A DNA stretch of 64,000 bases from Halovenus marina (GCF_051414115.1 NZ_JBLKNZ010000001.1:2356001-2420000), one strand, 5' to 3'; numbered from the stretch's first letter, positions 36,182 through 45,570 are shown. Made by a program: numbers and translations. The notes: generated by a model not told the origin, from the sequence alone.

Positions 36182-36667
36182 ATGAGTCTCAATCCCCGCG
36201 ACTACGACCTCGACGAACTCCGCCGGATGGCTCGCGAGCGGGGCGGCCAGACCGAGGGTGACCCCGTCGAGGACGCCGACATCGACCTGGGGAGTGTCGG
36301 GTCGAGCGACTCCCCGCCCAGCGCCGATAGCTCGTTCCGTGCCGGACTCTACCGGGAACTGCTCCCACTCGAGGCGGCAAGCGACGCGTCGAAGCCGTAC
36401 CTCGATGGCTTGCCCGAACACTACGCTGGCGAGCATCTGCTGTTCGAGTGGCTCGAATTTCTCCTGATGCACGCTGGCTATCAGGGCGCAAACGAGGCCA
36501 TCGACTACTACGAATCGGTCGACTGGATCACCGAAGAGGTACAGTCACAACTCAACGACTACATGCTCGGGCTGGACGAACAGGCCCCAGCGGACCCCGC
36601 TGATCTGGATGTCGACGACCACCTGCTCAGCCTCGTCTACATCGCGAAGCTCTCCTCGATGCGGTAA
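36182..36667 (+). CDS. FlaD/FlaE-domain archaellum accessory-like protein
   Basis: 161 residues from ATG 36182. The N-terminus reads NPRDYDLDELRRMA, followed by an acidic stretch. The C-terminal 100 residues match the archaeal flagella protein D/E domain: YLDGLPEHYAGEHLLFEWLE, FLLMHAGYQGANEAIDYYES, VDWITEEVQSQLNDYM. In motile archaea such proteins sit in the cytoplasmic part of the archaellum motor and link it to the chemotaxis system. It stands outside an archaellum operon here, beside parA-cheW and an actin-like gene, so it may be a paralogue used in positioning or switching. Confidence 0.85.
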   Translation: MSLNPRDYDLDELRRMARERGGQTEGDPVEDADIDLGSVGSSDSPPSADSSFRAGLYRELLPLEAASDASKPYLDGLPEHYAGEHLLFEWLEFLLMHAGYQGANEAIDYYESVDWITEEVQSQLNDYMLGLDEQAPADPADLDVDDHLLSLVYIAKLSSMR

Positions 36668-36711
36668 CTGCGAGACGCCGTCGACTTCGCACCTTGCTGG
36701 TTTCCGGTTAG

Positions 36712-36717
36712 TATATA
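36712..36717 (+). promoter_or_regulatory. TATA box for the actin-like gene
   Basis: TATATA centred 29 bases before the ATG at 36743, consistent with a leaderless mRNA. Confidence 0.6.
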
Positions 36718-36742
36718 CCCCACGGGTGAGAACGGCCCGCGT

Positions 36743-37828
36743 ATGAGTCCAAACGTGGACGCGGAGATCGAGGAGATATCCGGATCGGATATCGGTGCTG
36801 ACGGTGAGACGGTTCCGGTCGGCGTCAAACTCGGAAGCACGCGAACAGTGATTGCTGTGCCCGAGGACGACGACACACTGAAGATCATCCGGACGCTGAC
36901 CTGTCTTGCGAGCTACGAGGACCCGCTCACTGGGGAAGAACAGTTCCTCTACGGCGAGGAGGCCGCAACAGAGTATCCCGACCGCGTGCAGTTCATGCTC
37001 CGGTCGGGCCTGCCCGAAGACGAGGACCGGGCAGAGCTCACACAGCAGTTCTTCGAGGCCGTCATCGACTCCTACGACATCCCCGAGGATAGCGCAGTCG
37101 TCTACGCCATCCCGACAATCGACAACCCCGCTGGACTCGAAAATCTGCAGGACGTGATCGAGTCCTCCTCGATCGGTGGCGATCTGATCGAGAGCTACCC
37201 CGAGTCGCTGTGTGGCTCGATCCCCGCGTTCGGCGAGGACCTGCAGGCAATCGAGGAGATTTTCGTCGCAGTCAACATGGGTTCGACGAACCTCGAAGCC
37301 TCGGCGTACCGGCGCGGCGAGCAGATTTCGCCGTTCACCACCGGCGCTGTCACCGGCAACGAGGTCGACCGCATCATCGCCAATTACGTCGAGGAGGAGA
37401 CGCAGGGTCGGGTCAACATCGACATCACGACCGCCCGTGAGTACAAGGAAAATCACGCCGACTTCGAGGACTTCCAGCCGTTTACCGACGTCATCCAGCA
37501 ACCCGGCGGCGGGAGCCACGAGTTTACCATCGAGCGGTCCGTGATGGACGCCGTCGACGAGTATCTCGACGACGTGGTCGAGGAGTTCGCGAACACGTTT
37601 CTCTCACAGCTTGCAAGCGACAACATGAAGCTCTACCAGCTTGCACTCGACCGGCCGATCGCACTCACCGGCGGGATGGCCTGCATCCCGGGGATCGTCG
37701 AGGAATTCGAGGCTCGCGTCAGCGAGGAACTCGACCGGGAGATCGAGGCCGTCGCCGCTGACCGGCCGGACCTGTCAGCGACCATCGGCGCACAGCGCAT
37801 CGCCGCACGGCTCGCGCAGGTCGACTAG
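36743..37828 (+). CDS. Actin/MreB-superfamily ATPase, possible salactin homologue
   Basis: 361 residues with the actin-fold nucleotide-binding layout: phosphate-1 loop VPVGVKLGSTRTVIAV (about 24-39), phosphate-2 loop EIFVAVNMGSTNLEASAY (about 172-189) and adenosine motif IALTGGMACIPGI (about 310-322). Length and spacing fit MreB/ParM-like proteins rather than Hsp70. Haloarchaea have a dynamically unstable actin homologue called salactin, and this protein resembles what I know of it, but I cannot confirm orthology. The neighbouring FlaD/E-like, parA and cheW genes suggest a role at the cell pole or in motility. Confidence 0.8.
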   Translation: MSPNVDAEIEEISGSDIGADGETVPVGVKLGSTRTVIAVPEDDDTLKIIRTLTCLASYEDPLTGEEQFLYGEEAATEYPDRVQFMLRSGLPEDEDRAELTQQFFEAVIDSYDIPEDSAVVYAIPTIDNPAGLENLQDVIESSSIGGDLIESYPESLCGSIPAFGEDLQAIEEIFVAVNMGSTNLEASAYRRGEQISPFTTGAVTGNEVDRIIANYVEEETQGRVNIDITTAREYKENHADFEDFQPFTDVIQQPGGGSHEFTIERSVMDAVDEYLDDVVEEFANTFLSQLASDNMKLYQLALDRPIALTGGMACIPGIVEEFEARVSEELDREIEAVAADRPDLSATIGAQRIAARLAQVD

Positions 37829-38034
37829 TTCTCACCGGCCCAGCACGCAAACCAACGGAGCAGCGTCGGATCGCGGGCTGGCTCGTTCCCGTAGAGCGGA
37901 AACCCCTCGATCAGCTGGATATCGATCGTCAGCCGCTGCGTGACTCGATTGCTGCCTGACTGTCCCGACCGTCTCTCGGGTTCGTCAGTTCCCAGTTCGC
38001 TTGGAAGCGATAGCGACCGCTTTGGCATCATCGT
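37825..38034 (-). CDS. Possible small hypothetical protein (69 aa)
   Basis: A 69-codon frame from ATG 38034, converging on the actin-like gene with a four-base overlap. A TTTTAG element (minus strand, near 38059) lies about 25 bases upstream. The protein has a Ser/Arg/Glu-rich N-terminus and a more ordered tail (TIDIQLIEGFPLYGNEPARD, LLRWFACWAGEN). I recognise no family. A longer in-frame start exists at 38139. It fills an otherwise empty gap of about 390 bases. Coding status is uncertain. Confidence 0.38.
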   Translation of the reverse strand, partial: TMMPKRSLSLPSELGTDEPERRSGQSGSNRVTQRLTIDIQLIEGFPLYGNEPARDPTLLRWFACWAGEN

Positions 38035-38180
38035 GGGATAGTCCCACACACTCCCTAAAACCCCGTCAGACACCCGTCTGCCGCCAGGAATTAGCAGAGA
38101 GTGAACTCGGGCGAGCGTGCCGCCGACCCGGGCACTCATACATGTGCCATAATATGTATATTAGGCCTTCATAACCATAA

Positions 38181-38190
38181 TGATTATTAA
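38181..38190 (+). promoter_or_regulatory. TATA-like element for the zinc-ribbon gene
   Basis: TGATTATTAA centred about 29 bases before the ATG at 38216, within an AT-rich stretch. Confidence 0.5.
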
Positions 38191-38215
38191 CCCCTCTACC
38201 GTATCTCGGGGTACG

Positions 38216-38347
38216 ATGAAGCAGTGCCCCCAGTGTGGCTCCCGGATGAACTACAACGACGAAACGACAAAGCTGACAGAGTACGCTTGCCCGACCTGTC
38301 ACAGCACCGAAATCGTGCAAAAGTCGTCGTTCCGGTCGACCGCCTGA
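38216..38347 (+). CDS. Zinc-ribbon microprotein (43 aa)
   Basis: 43 residues. It begins MKQCPQCGSRMNY and continues to EYACPTCHSTEIV, giving two CxxC knuckles 20 residues apart that form a minimal zinc ribbon. A TATA-like element lies at leaderless spacing upstream. Haloarchaea have many such one-domain zinc-finger proteins; most lack a known role, and some affect biofilm or stress responses. Its small size makes it easy to miss in annotation. The next gene converges on it. Confidence 0.8.
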   Translation: MKQCPQCGSRMNYNDETTKLTEYACPTCHSTEIVQKSSFRSTA

Positions 38348-38489
38348 CTGTCGGGTCTGATTTTAAGTGAGTTCCGTTTTGGTGGCTTCGACAGTCTGTG
38401 GACACGTCTGGTCTAGCATCTTGGCTTCGTTGAAACACTCGATGGCTGAGATACTCCAGCAGTTGTGCTGAATAGTGAGGCCATCTCGG

Positions 38490-39293
38490 TCAGAGCGCGT
38501 CGATAAAGTTGCCAAGGACTCGGTTGAACCGCTCGGGTTCTTCGATAGTGGGACAGTGACCACTGCCCTCGAAGAGTTCGAACTGAGCGTGCGATACGAT
38601 TTCTGCGACGTATCGGACGGATGCAACGCTACGCCACTTTTCGTCTGCTCCAGCACACACCAGCGTTGGTACGTCGATCTCAGCAAGTACCTCCCGATAA
38701 TCACGGAGATACAGTAACCCAAAGAGTAACGCGCCTTGGATTGATGCAGGCGTCCGTGACCCTTCGTCGAGTATTCGGTTGCGAAGTTCCCGCGACGGTG
38801 GCTTATTGAGCATCGCCTTCGCTTGCTGTTCAAGGAGTTCAATCGGTGCTGTCTGGATCTGGCGGATGGCCTCTTCGAGATCATCGATCGCGTAGCTCCC
38901 GTAGTCGTAGCCATCTCGTTTTACAGGCGACGGTTCCATGTCGATATCTACGAGCGCCCGAATCTGTTCAGTCCCAAACTGATGGATATGCTCCCACGAA
39001 ACGACTGCCCCCATCGACCATCCGACGAGAATAACGTCATCGAGATCGAGCTGCTCCAGAAACGATCGGATGTCGTCAGCATAGTGCTGGACGGTGTGAC
39101 CGAGTTCTGTCTTCTCGGATCGACCATGGCCTCTAAAATCGACCCCGACCGTTCGATATTCGTCGGACATCGCCGTCAACTGGGGCTCGAAGTATCGAAG
39201 CCCTGCCGTGGCCCCGTGAAGGAAGACGATCGGTTGACCGTCACCGTGATCCTCATAATAGAGATCAGCCCCGTTGCACTGAATGACTGGCAT
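38490..39293 (-). CDS. Alpha/beta hydrolase
   Basis: 267 residues, canonical alpha/beta hydrolase fold. The oxyanion motif is VFLHGATAG (about 23-31) and the nucleophile elbow is GWSMGA (Ser93). The catalytic His sits in EGSGHCPTIEEPERF near the C-terminus, with a likely Asp in CAGADEKW. Related proteins include esterases, haloperoxidase-like enzymes and 3-oxoadipate enol-lactonases; substrate unknown. A TATA box and a palindrome lie directly upstream, suggesting regulated expression. Confidence 0.92.
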   Translation of the reverse strand: MPVIQCNGADLYYEDHGDGQPIVFLHGATAGLRYFEPQLTAMSDEYRTVGVDFRGHGRSEKTELGHTVQHYADDIRSFLEQLDLDDVILVGWSMGAVVSWEHIHQFGTEQIRALVDIDMEPSPVKRDGYDYGSYAIDDLEEAIRQIQTAPIELLEQQAKAMLNKPPSRELRNRILDEGSRTPASIQGALLFGLLYLRDYREVLAEIDVPTLVCAGADEKWRSVASVRYVAEIVSHAQFELFEGSGHCPTIEEPERFNRVLGNFIDAL

Positions 39294-39318
39294 AGCAGTG
39301 ATAGTACGTTGCCACGAC

Positions 39319-39358
39319 TAATAATACCGAGCAGAGTTTCAAGAGGTGAACTCTGCTC
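39319..39358 (-). promoter_or_regulatory. Hydrolase promoter with upstream palindrome
   Basis: TATTATTA (minus strand, 39319-39326) lies 30 bases before the hydrolase ATG. Directly upstream is a perfect 10-bp inverted repeat, GAGCAGAGTT (39329-39338) and AACTCTGCTC (39349-39358), with a 10-base spacer. The position next to the TATA/BRE suggests a repressor or activator operator rather than a terminator. Confidence 0.55.
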
Positions 39359-39498
39359 AAACCGCAATAGTAGGTGCGAGGTTGCTATACCAGCCCCGGG
39401 CATCGTGGCGTTCCAAGCCGTCTTGACGACAGATCTTCTTCCACAGTACCTGCCCCGGAGACCCCTGTGCTCATTAGCCGGGCGTCCACATCTCCGGT

Positions 39499-39858
39499 AT
39501 GACTTCGGCTGAACCGACTGAGGCACAAGTCGCCTGTTTCGAGGCGGGGATCAAGTTCGGGTCGCTGTATCACCAGTTCGCGGGGACGCCGGTCAGCCCC
39601 GAAAGCGCCGCCTCGCTCGCCGCCGCAATCGAGGAATCGATCGAGAATCAGCCCCACTGTCGCGATGTTCGCGTCGACATCAAAACCGATGTCCTTGCCG
39701 ACGCTATCGCCGAGGGACCAGCGACGTACACGGAACTCACCGGCCGCTTTCTCGACGTGGAAATCGTCGTCGTCTACGAGGGGACGCGAGTCGTCGCAGA
39801 GATAGCGATGGAGGACGGCTATCCACTGATGCGCCCGGTTTCCGTCGAGTCTGTCTGA
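39499..39858 (+). CDS. mptD: Archaeal dihydroneopterin aldolase
   Basis: 119 residues, the length of the archaeal MptD family (formerly DUF372), not the bacterial FolB fold sequence. Matching features are ACFEAGIKFGSLYHQFAGTP, SIENQPHCRDVRVDI and FLDVEIVVVYEGTRVVAEI. MptD cleaves 7,8-dihydroneopterin to 6-hydroxymethyl-dihydropterin in tetrahydromethanopterin or folate synthesis. This fits the Mer-like enzyme encoded at 31826-32806. It is followed by a small membrane protein gene. Confidence 0.92.
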   Translation: MTSAEPTEAQVACFEAGIKFGSLYHQFAGTPVSPESAASLAAAIEESIENQPHCRDVRVDIKTDVLADAIAEGPATYTELTGRFLDVEIVVVYEGTRVVAEIAMEDGYPLMRPVSVESV

Positions 39859-39936
39859 ATCAGTATCGCTCCTGAAACGGCAGCGACGAGGCGAAACTGC
39901 CGTCAGAGTTACGTCGATCGAATCTAACCAACGGCC

Positions 39937-40212
39937 ATGTGCTACGAGGCTCTGCTCGACGGACGCGCTCGCGACCAGACGCTCGCTCGACTGTTCCGGG
40001 GTGAACTGTTCGCCGCGGCGAAAAACGGGCTGGTCGCGGCCGTCGTGGTCGCGCTCGTCGTCGGCTATCGTGGATTCGACCTCCCGCTGATGGTGGGGGC
40101 GACACTCGGTGCGTTCGCACTCGGCGTTCTCTTGCACCAACTTCTGCTCGTCGCCGGGGTCGCGACAGTTCGTCTGTGGGACACGCGTCGCGTTTCCGAG
40201 CCAGACAGATAG
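39937..40212 (+). CDS. Small two-helix membrane protein
   Basis: 91 residues with two hydrophobic helices (NGLVAAVVVALVVGYRG about 30-46, LMVGATLGAFALGVLLHQLL about 51-70) between charged ends. Hypothetical; no motif identified. The ATG at 39937 gives a cytosolic Arg-rich head. It lies between mptD and sucC with 73 bases to sucC, so it may be co-transcribed, but no functional link is evident. Confidence 0.65.
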   Translation: MCYEALLDGRARDQTLARLFRGELFAAAKNGLVAAVVVALVVGYRGFDLPLMVGATLGAFALGVLLHQLLLVAGVATVRLWDTRRVSEPDR

Positions 40213-40285
40213 ATTCGGTAACAGATCTGGGTCTGACGGGACTGTTTCGGTACATCTAACTCGGGGTCGCCAAAAGTACGGGTGG

Positions 40286-41427
40286 ATGAAGCTACACGAA
40301 TATCAGGCAAAACAGGTGTTTGCCGACGCCGGCATCCCGACGCCGGACTCGGCGCTTGCAGACACCGTCGACGAGGCGGTGGCTGCCGCCGAGGACATCG
40401 GCTATCCGGTCGCCATCAAGGCGCAGGTACAGGTCGGGGGTCGCGGCAAGGCCGGGGGTATCAAACTCGTCGAGAACGCCGACGAGGCCCGCGAGGCCGC
40501 CGAGTCGATCCTCGGAATGGATCTGAAAGGCTATCACGTCGACCGCGTGCTCGTGGAAGACGCCGTCGATTTCGTCAACGAACTCTACGTCGGCGTCACG
40601 ATGGACCGTGGCGAGGGCAAGCCCGTCGCGATGGTCTCGACCCGCGGCGGCGTCAACATCGAGGAAGTCGCCGAGGAAGACCCTGAAGCGATCGCACGCG
40701 AGCACATCGACCCCGCGTTCGGAATGCACGACTTTCAGGCCCGCAAGGCTGTCTACGACGCTGGCGTCGACCGAGACATCGCTCGCGACGTGGCAAGCGT
40801 GCTGACGACGCTGTACGACCTCTGGGAGGATCGGGACGGCAGCGACGCGGAGATCAACCCGCTGATGGTCACCGCGGACGACGACGTGATCGCCGCCGAC
40901 GCCGTGATGAACATCGACGACGACGCGCTCTTCCGTCAGCCAGAACTGGCCGAGATGGAAGAGGAGGCCGCAGGCGACGAACTGGAGGCGAAGGCAAACG
41001 AGTACGGCTTCGACTACGTCCGCCTGTCGGGGAACGTCGGCATCATCGGCAACGGCGCTGGACTGGTGATGACGACGCTGGATCTCGTAGATTACTACGG
41101 CGGCGAACCCGCCAACTTCCTCGACATCGGCGGCGGCGCGAAGGCAGAACGCGTGGCCAACGCCCTCGATATGGTCTTCTCCGACGAGAACGTCGACGCC
41201 GTCGTGTTCAACATCTTCGGCGGCATCACGCGCGGTGACGAGGTGGCAAACGGCATCAACGACGCGCTTGCGCAGTTCGACGAGATTCCGAAACCCGTCG
41301 TCGTGCGACTCGCAGGGACCAAGGCCGAGGAAGGCATGGAGATTCTCAACACAGACCTCGTACAGGTGGAAGCGACACTCGAAGACGCCGTGCAGGCCGC
41401 TGTCGCCGCGGCAGAGGAGGTGAACCA

Positions 41428-41431
<4 letters not shown>
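40286..41431 (+). CDS. sucC: Succinyl-CoA ligase (ADP-forming) beta subunit
   Basis: 381 residues, starting MKLHEYQAKQVFADAGIPTP, the conserved N-terminus that fixes the start at 40286 rather than upstream. The ATP-grasp domain has VAIKAQVQVGGRGKAGGIKL. The CoA-ligase domain has NFLDIGGGAKAERVANAL and FNIFGGITRGDEVANGI. The complex converts succinyl-CoA to succinate with ATP formation in the TCA cycle. The stop overlaps the sucD start by four bases (ATGA). Confidence 0.98.
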
Positions 41432-42297
<866 letters not shown>

Positions 42298-42300
42298 CCC

Positions 42301-42360
42301 GGTCGCTTCGGTTGTTCCGCTATCGCTTTCGGGTGTTCTGTTATCGCTTCGGGTGTTCTG
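42301..42360. repeat. Three 20-bp tandem repeats after sucD
   Basis: Copies at 42301-42320 (diverged), 42321-42340 (TATCGCTTTCGGGTGTTCTG) and 42341-42360 (TTATCGCTTCGGGTGTTCTG). They begin three bases past the sucD stop. Function unknown; the pyrimidine-rich runs could help termination. Confidence 0.65.
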
Positions 42361-42473
42361 CTGGTGCTCGCAGCGTCGAGAGACGACAAATCGTGTCGAC
42401 CAGCCGCCGTATCGCCAGTCAGCACGAGTGGCGACCCAACGCACTTTACCGCGACAGACCACTAGTGCAGTGC

Positions 42474-42929
42474 ATGTCCTCAGACCAAGTCATCGACCTG
42501 TTGCGGAAGGCCTACTCCGACGAGATAGAGACAGTGATGAACTACCAGACGAACGCTATCGTCCTCGACGGCGTTCGCGCCGAGGAGATCAAGGAGAGCC
42601 TTCAGCAGGACATCCAGGAAGAACTGACCCACGCCGAGCAACTCGGCCAGCGCCTCAAACAACTCGACGCACGCCCACCAGGGTCGGCGGAGTTCACCGC
42701 CAGACAGGACTCGCTGCAACCACCCGAAGATTCGACTGACGTGCTGGCGGTCATCAACGGCGTCCTCGACGCTGAAGAGGACGCCATCGACACCTATCGC
42801 AGCCTGATCGACGCGGCCGAAGACGCCGACGACCCCGTGACCGAGGACCTCGCGGTGACGATCCTCTCCGACGAGGAGGCGCACAGAACCGAGTTCCGCG
42901 GCTTCAAAAAGGAGTATCAGAAGGAATAA
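42474..42929 (+). CDS. Ferritin-like (bacterioferritin/Dps-type) four-helix protein
   Basis: 151 residues from ATG 42474; upstream in-frame sequence is Arg/Cys-rich and reads through the tandem repeat, so it is excluded. The helical protein has the di-iron style motifs EIETVMNYQTN, EELTHAEQL, EEDAIDTYRS and DEEAHRTEF, with Glu and ExxH ligands in each half. This fits the ferritin-like superfamily. A role in iron handling or oxidative defence is inferred. It is followed after 28 bases by a DUF368 membrane protein. Confidence 0.85.
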   Translation: MSSDQVIDLLRKAYSDEIETVMNYQTNAIVLDGVRAEEIKESLQQDIQEELTHAEQLGQRLKQLDARPPGSAEFTARQDSLQPPEDSTDVLAVINGVLDAEEDAIDTYRSLIDAAEDADDPVTEDLAVTILSDEEAHRTEFRGFKKEYQKE

Positions 42930-42957
42930 GGAAGTACACCGTCACCTGTTCGACTGC

Positions 42958-43935
42958 ATGAGTTTCTCCTCCAGCAGTCTCCTGCGGACGTACGTCATCG
43001 GTCTCTTCATGGGCACAGCCGACGGGGTTCCGGGGGTCTCCGGCGGCACCATCGCGCTGATCGCCGGGGTGTACCTCCGCCTGATCGACGCGATCAACGC
43101 GGTGACGCCCCGGAACGCCTCGAAGTTCCTCACCGCGCTGGTCAGGGCCGACGTCGACTCGATCCGCGAGGTCCTCGAAGAGACGGACGCCGTCTTTCTC
43201 CTCGCACTCGGCTGTGGGATTCTCACCGCAGTCATCATCGTCACACGTATCGTGACGTACGCGAACGAACACGCCCCCGTCGTCCTCTTTGGCATTTTCT
43301 TCGGGTTGATCGCGGCGTCGGTCGTCGTCCTCGCGCGGCAACTCACTCTGAGCGAATCGCACCACTACGGCGTTGCACTCGCTGGCTTTCTAATCGCGTT
43401 CGTGCTCTCGGGGGATATCACGCTGTTAGAGGGCAACGGCGCAGCACTCGTCTTCGTCGGCGGCGCGTTCGCCGTCAGCGCGATGATCCTGCCGGGCATC
43501 TCGGGGTCGCTCATCCTCGTGATCCTCGGACAGTACGTGTTCATGTCGGAGACGCTGGCGGAGTTTACCACCCACATCGGCGAACTGGTTTCGGGCGGAA
43601 CGACTACCCCACTCGTCGACCCGGGAACGACTATCGCCGTCTTTCTCGCTGGCGGCGTCATCGGTCTGTTTACCGTTGCCCGAGCGATAGAGTACTCACT
43701 AACTCGCGCACCGAGAACGACGCTGGTTTTTCTCGTGAGTCTCGTCGTCGGTGCGCTTCGTGCGCCGATCACAGAGATCAACAGTACCGGAACCAGTTGG
43801 TCAGCCGAAACAGTCGGCGTCTTTCTCCTGTCCGCCGCCGTGGGTGCTGTCATCCTCTACGGACTCGATCATTTCGCGATCGACGTGGAGATCGAGGCCG
43901 GAAAAGTCGCCAACAGTACAGGTCAGAACGCGTGA
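42958..43935 (+). CDS. DUF368 membrane protein (PopT-like polyprenyl-phosphate translocase family)
   Basis: 325 residues with about eight to ten membrane helices. The family signature sits at the N-terminus: YVIGLFMGTADGVPGVSGGT. A second Pro/Gly repeat is ILPGISGSLILVILGQY in the middle, reflecting an internal duplication. Bacterial DUF368 members (PopT) recycle undecaprenyl phosphate across the membrane. In haloarchaea the cargo could be dolichol phosphate used in N-glycosylation, which is inference. Confidence 0.9.
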   Translation: MSFSSSSLLRTYVIGLFMGTADGVPGVSGGTIALIAGVYLRLIDAINAVTPRNASKFLTALVRADVDSIREVLEETDAVFLLALGCGILTAVIIVTRIVTYANEHAPVVLFGIFFGLIAASVVVLARQLTLSESHHYGVALAGFLIAFVLSGDITLLEGNGAALVFVGGAFAVSAMILPGISGSLILVILGQYVFMSETLAEFTTHIGELVSGGTTTPLVDPGTTIAVFLAGGVIGLFTVARAIEYSLTRAPRTTLVFLVSLVVGALRAPITEINSTGTSWSAETVGVFLLSAAVGAVILYGLDHFAIDVEIEAGKVANSTGQNA

Positions 43936-44012
43936 ATTCGCCACAGCACCGACCGCCACTTCTGAGTCGGGATTGCCATACACTGTGGGGCTCACGAACT
44001 GATTCCCCTATC

Positions 44013-44020
44013 TTTATATG
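44013..44020 (+). promoter_or_regulatory. TATA box for the small membrane protein gene
   Basis: TTTATATG centred about 32 bases before the ATG at 44048. An in-frame ATG at 44018 lies inside this box and is therefore excluded. Confidence 0.65.
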
Positions 44021-44047
44021 TTGTCCGTATATAGATATGTCTGTAAT

Positions 44048-44275
44048 ATGGGAATTCTTGACTCGTTCGGCATGCTCGCAAGCACAGTTGTCGCAGCAAT
44101 CGTGATGCTCATTTTCGCCATCCTGAGCCTGTTCGTGATGGTGTTCATCGTGGACGCCGCGGCGAGTATCGCGGATCTGGACCCGTCAGACGGGTTCACC
44201 CTGCTCAGTGCGGCTATCATCGCTGCGGCGGCAATCGTCGCTGGCGGCGGCGTCGCAGCACCCGAGATGGAGTAG
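44048..44275 (+). CDS. Small two-helix membrane protein
   Basis: 75 residues: MGILDSFGML, then two hydrophobic helices (TVVAAIVMLIFAILSLFVMV and LLSAAIIAAAAIVAGGG) separated by a short acidic loop (ADLDPSDG). No family motif is recognised. The TATA box decides the start. It stands alone between the DUF368 gene and the convergent DUF7126-like gene. Confidence 0.68.
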   Translation: MGILDSFGMLASTVVAAIVMLIFAILSLFVMVFIVDAAASIADLDPSDGFTLLSAAIIAAAAIVAGGGVAAPEME

Positions 44276-44327
44276 ACGAGACGATACAGACGGAGAATGA
44301 AACAACGGTGCGGCGCGGTCCACTTTT

Positions 44328-44651
44328 TCAGTCGAGTTCTGTGGCGACAGTCTCGGGTTCGAAGAGGTCGGGGTCGAGAACGAGGTCGGCCTGTCTGCGT
44401 GCGAAATCTGGCAGCGACCCGTCCGCGTAGACGACGACTGTCAACTCGGGCGCAAGATCCTTTGCGACCGAGATCGAGGTCGCCTGCTCGACTTCCGTGA
44501 GCACGTACACCTCTGCGGAGACGATTCCGGCGTCTTCGAGCGCGGGCCTGTTCGCGATGTCGACGCGCGAAACCGCAAAGCCAGCGGCCTCGATCGCGTC
44601 GGCGATGTCGTGGTCGTCGGTGCCAGCGACGACGACTGTGGTCTCGCTCAT
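44328..44651 (-). CDS. DUF7126-like small Rossmann-type protein
   Basis: 107 residues. The N-terminus (TTVVVAGTDDHDIADAIEAA) looks like a short nucleotide-binding or TrkA-N-like beta-alpha-beta unit. It continues with a EVYVLTEVEQATSISVAK segment. Haloarchaeal genomes carry such a protein beside guaA. It starts one base after the guaA stop and is the third gene of the pyrG-guaA operon. A regulatory or accessory role in nucleotide metabolism is suggested only by position. Confidence 0.7.
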   Translation of the reverse strand: MSETTVVVAGTDDHDIADAIEAAGFAVSRVDIANRPALEDAGIVSAEVYVLTEVEQATSISVAKDLAPELTVVVYADGSLPDFARRQADLVLDPDLFEPETVATELD

Positions 44652-44652
44652 C

Positions 44653-45570
44653 TCACTCGTACTCGATGGTTGCAGGCGGTTTGTGGGTCACGTCGTACAG
44701 CACCCGCGAGACGTTCTCGTTTTCGCCGGTGATGCGCGACTGGATGCGCTGGAGCGTCTCCCAGTCGATTTCTTGTGCGCGCGCGGTCATCCCGTCACGG
44801 GACTCGACCGACCGGACGGCGACGACCCAGCCGTGAACGCGGTTGTCACCTTTGACGCCGGTGGCCTTCCCGATGACAGCGGCCAGCGCCTGCCACGGGT
44901 CGTACTCCTCGAGTTCCTCCTCGACGACGTGGTTCGCCTCGCGCGCCACTTCGAGTTTCTCCTCGGTGACCTCCCCGATGATCCGGACCGCCAGCCCCGG
45001 CCCGGGGAACGGCATCCGCTCCGAGATTATCTCTTCGAGGTCGAGTTCGCGCGCCACCTCGCGGACTTCGTCCTTGTACAGATCCCGCATCGGTTCGACG
45101 ATGCCATCGAAATCGATCCGCTCGGGCAGGCCGCCGACGTTGTGGTGGGACTTGATGGTCCCCTCGCTCTCGATGCGGTCGGGGTAGATGGTTCCTTGCA
45201 CGAGATAGTTCGCGTCGATGTCGCGAGCGACCGTCTCGAACTCGCGGATGAACTGCTCGCCGATGGCGTGGCGCTTCTCTTCAGGGTCGGTAACCCCATC
45301 GAGCGCGTCGAGGAATCGTTCCTGTGCGTCGACGATCCGGAGCGAGTCCATATACGAGAACGTCTCGCGGATCTGTTCGGTCTCGCCCTTGCGCATCAGG
45401 CCCGTGTCGACGTAGACGGGAGTGAGTTGGTCACCAATCGCCTCGTAGGCGAGCGCCGCCGCCGTCGAGGAGTCGACGCCGCCAGAGAGGGCGATCACGG
45501 CGTTTTCGTCTCCGACTTCGTCGTCTATCTCTGCGATCTTTTCGTCGATGAACGAGTCGACGTCGACCAT
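44653..45570 (-). CDS. guaA: GMP synthase, ATP-pyrophosphatase subunit (split type)
   Basis: 305 residues. The ATP-PPase P-loop is ALSGGVDSSTAA (about 28-39). The dimerisation domain has MPFPGPGLAVRIIGEV and ends with RVLYDVTHKPPATIEYE, as expected. There is no glutaminase domain, so this is the archaeal split form whose amidotransferase subunit is encoded elsewhere. It converts XMP to GMP. Its ATG shares one base with the pyrG stop (TAATG), so translation is coupled. Confidence 0.97.
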   Translation of the reverse strand: MVDVDSFIDEKIAEIDDEVGDENAVIALSGGVDSSTAAALAYEAIGDQLTPVYVDTGLMRKGETEQIRETFSYMDSLRIVDAQERFLDALDGVTDPEEKRHAIGEQFIREFETVARDIDANYLVQGTIYPDRIESEGTIKSHHNVGGLPERIDFDGIVEPMRDLYKDEVREVARELDLEEIISERMPFPGPGLAVRIIGEVTEEKLEVAREANHVVEEELEEYDPWQALAAVIGKATGVKGDNRVHGWVVAVRSVESRDGMTARAQEIDWETLQRIQSRITGENENVSRVLYDVTHKPPATIEYE

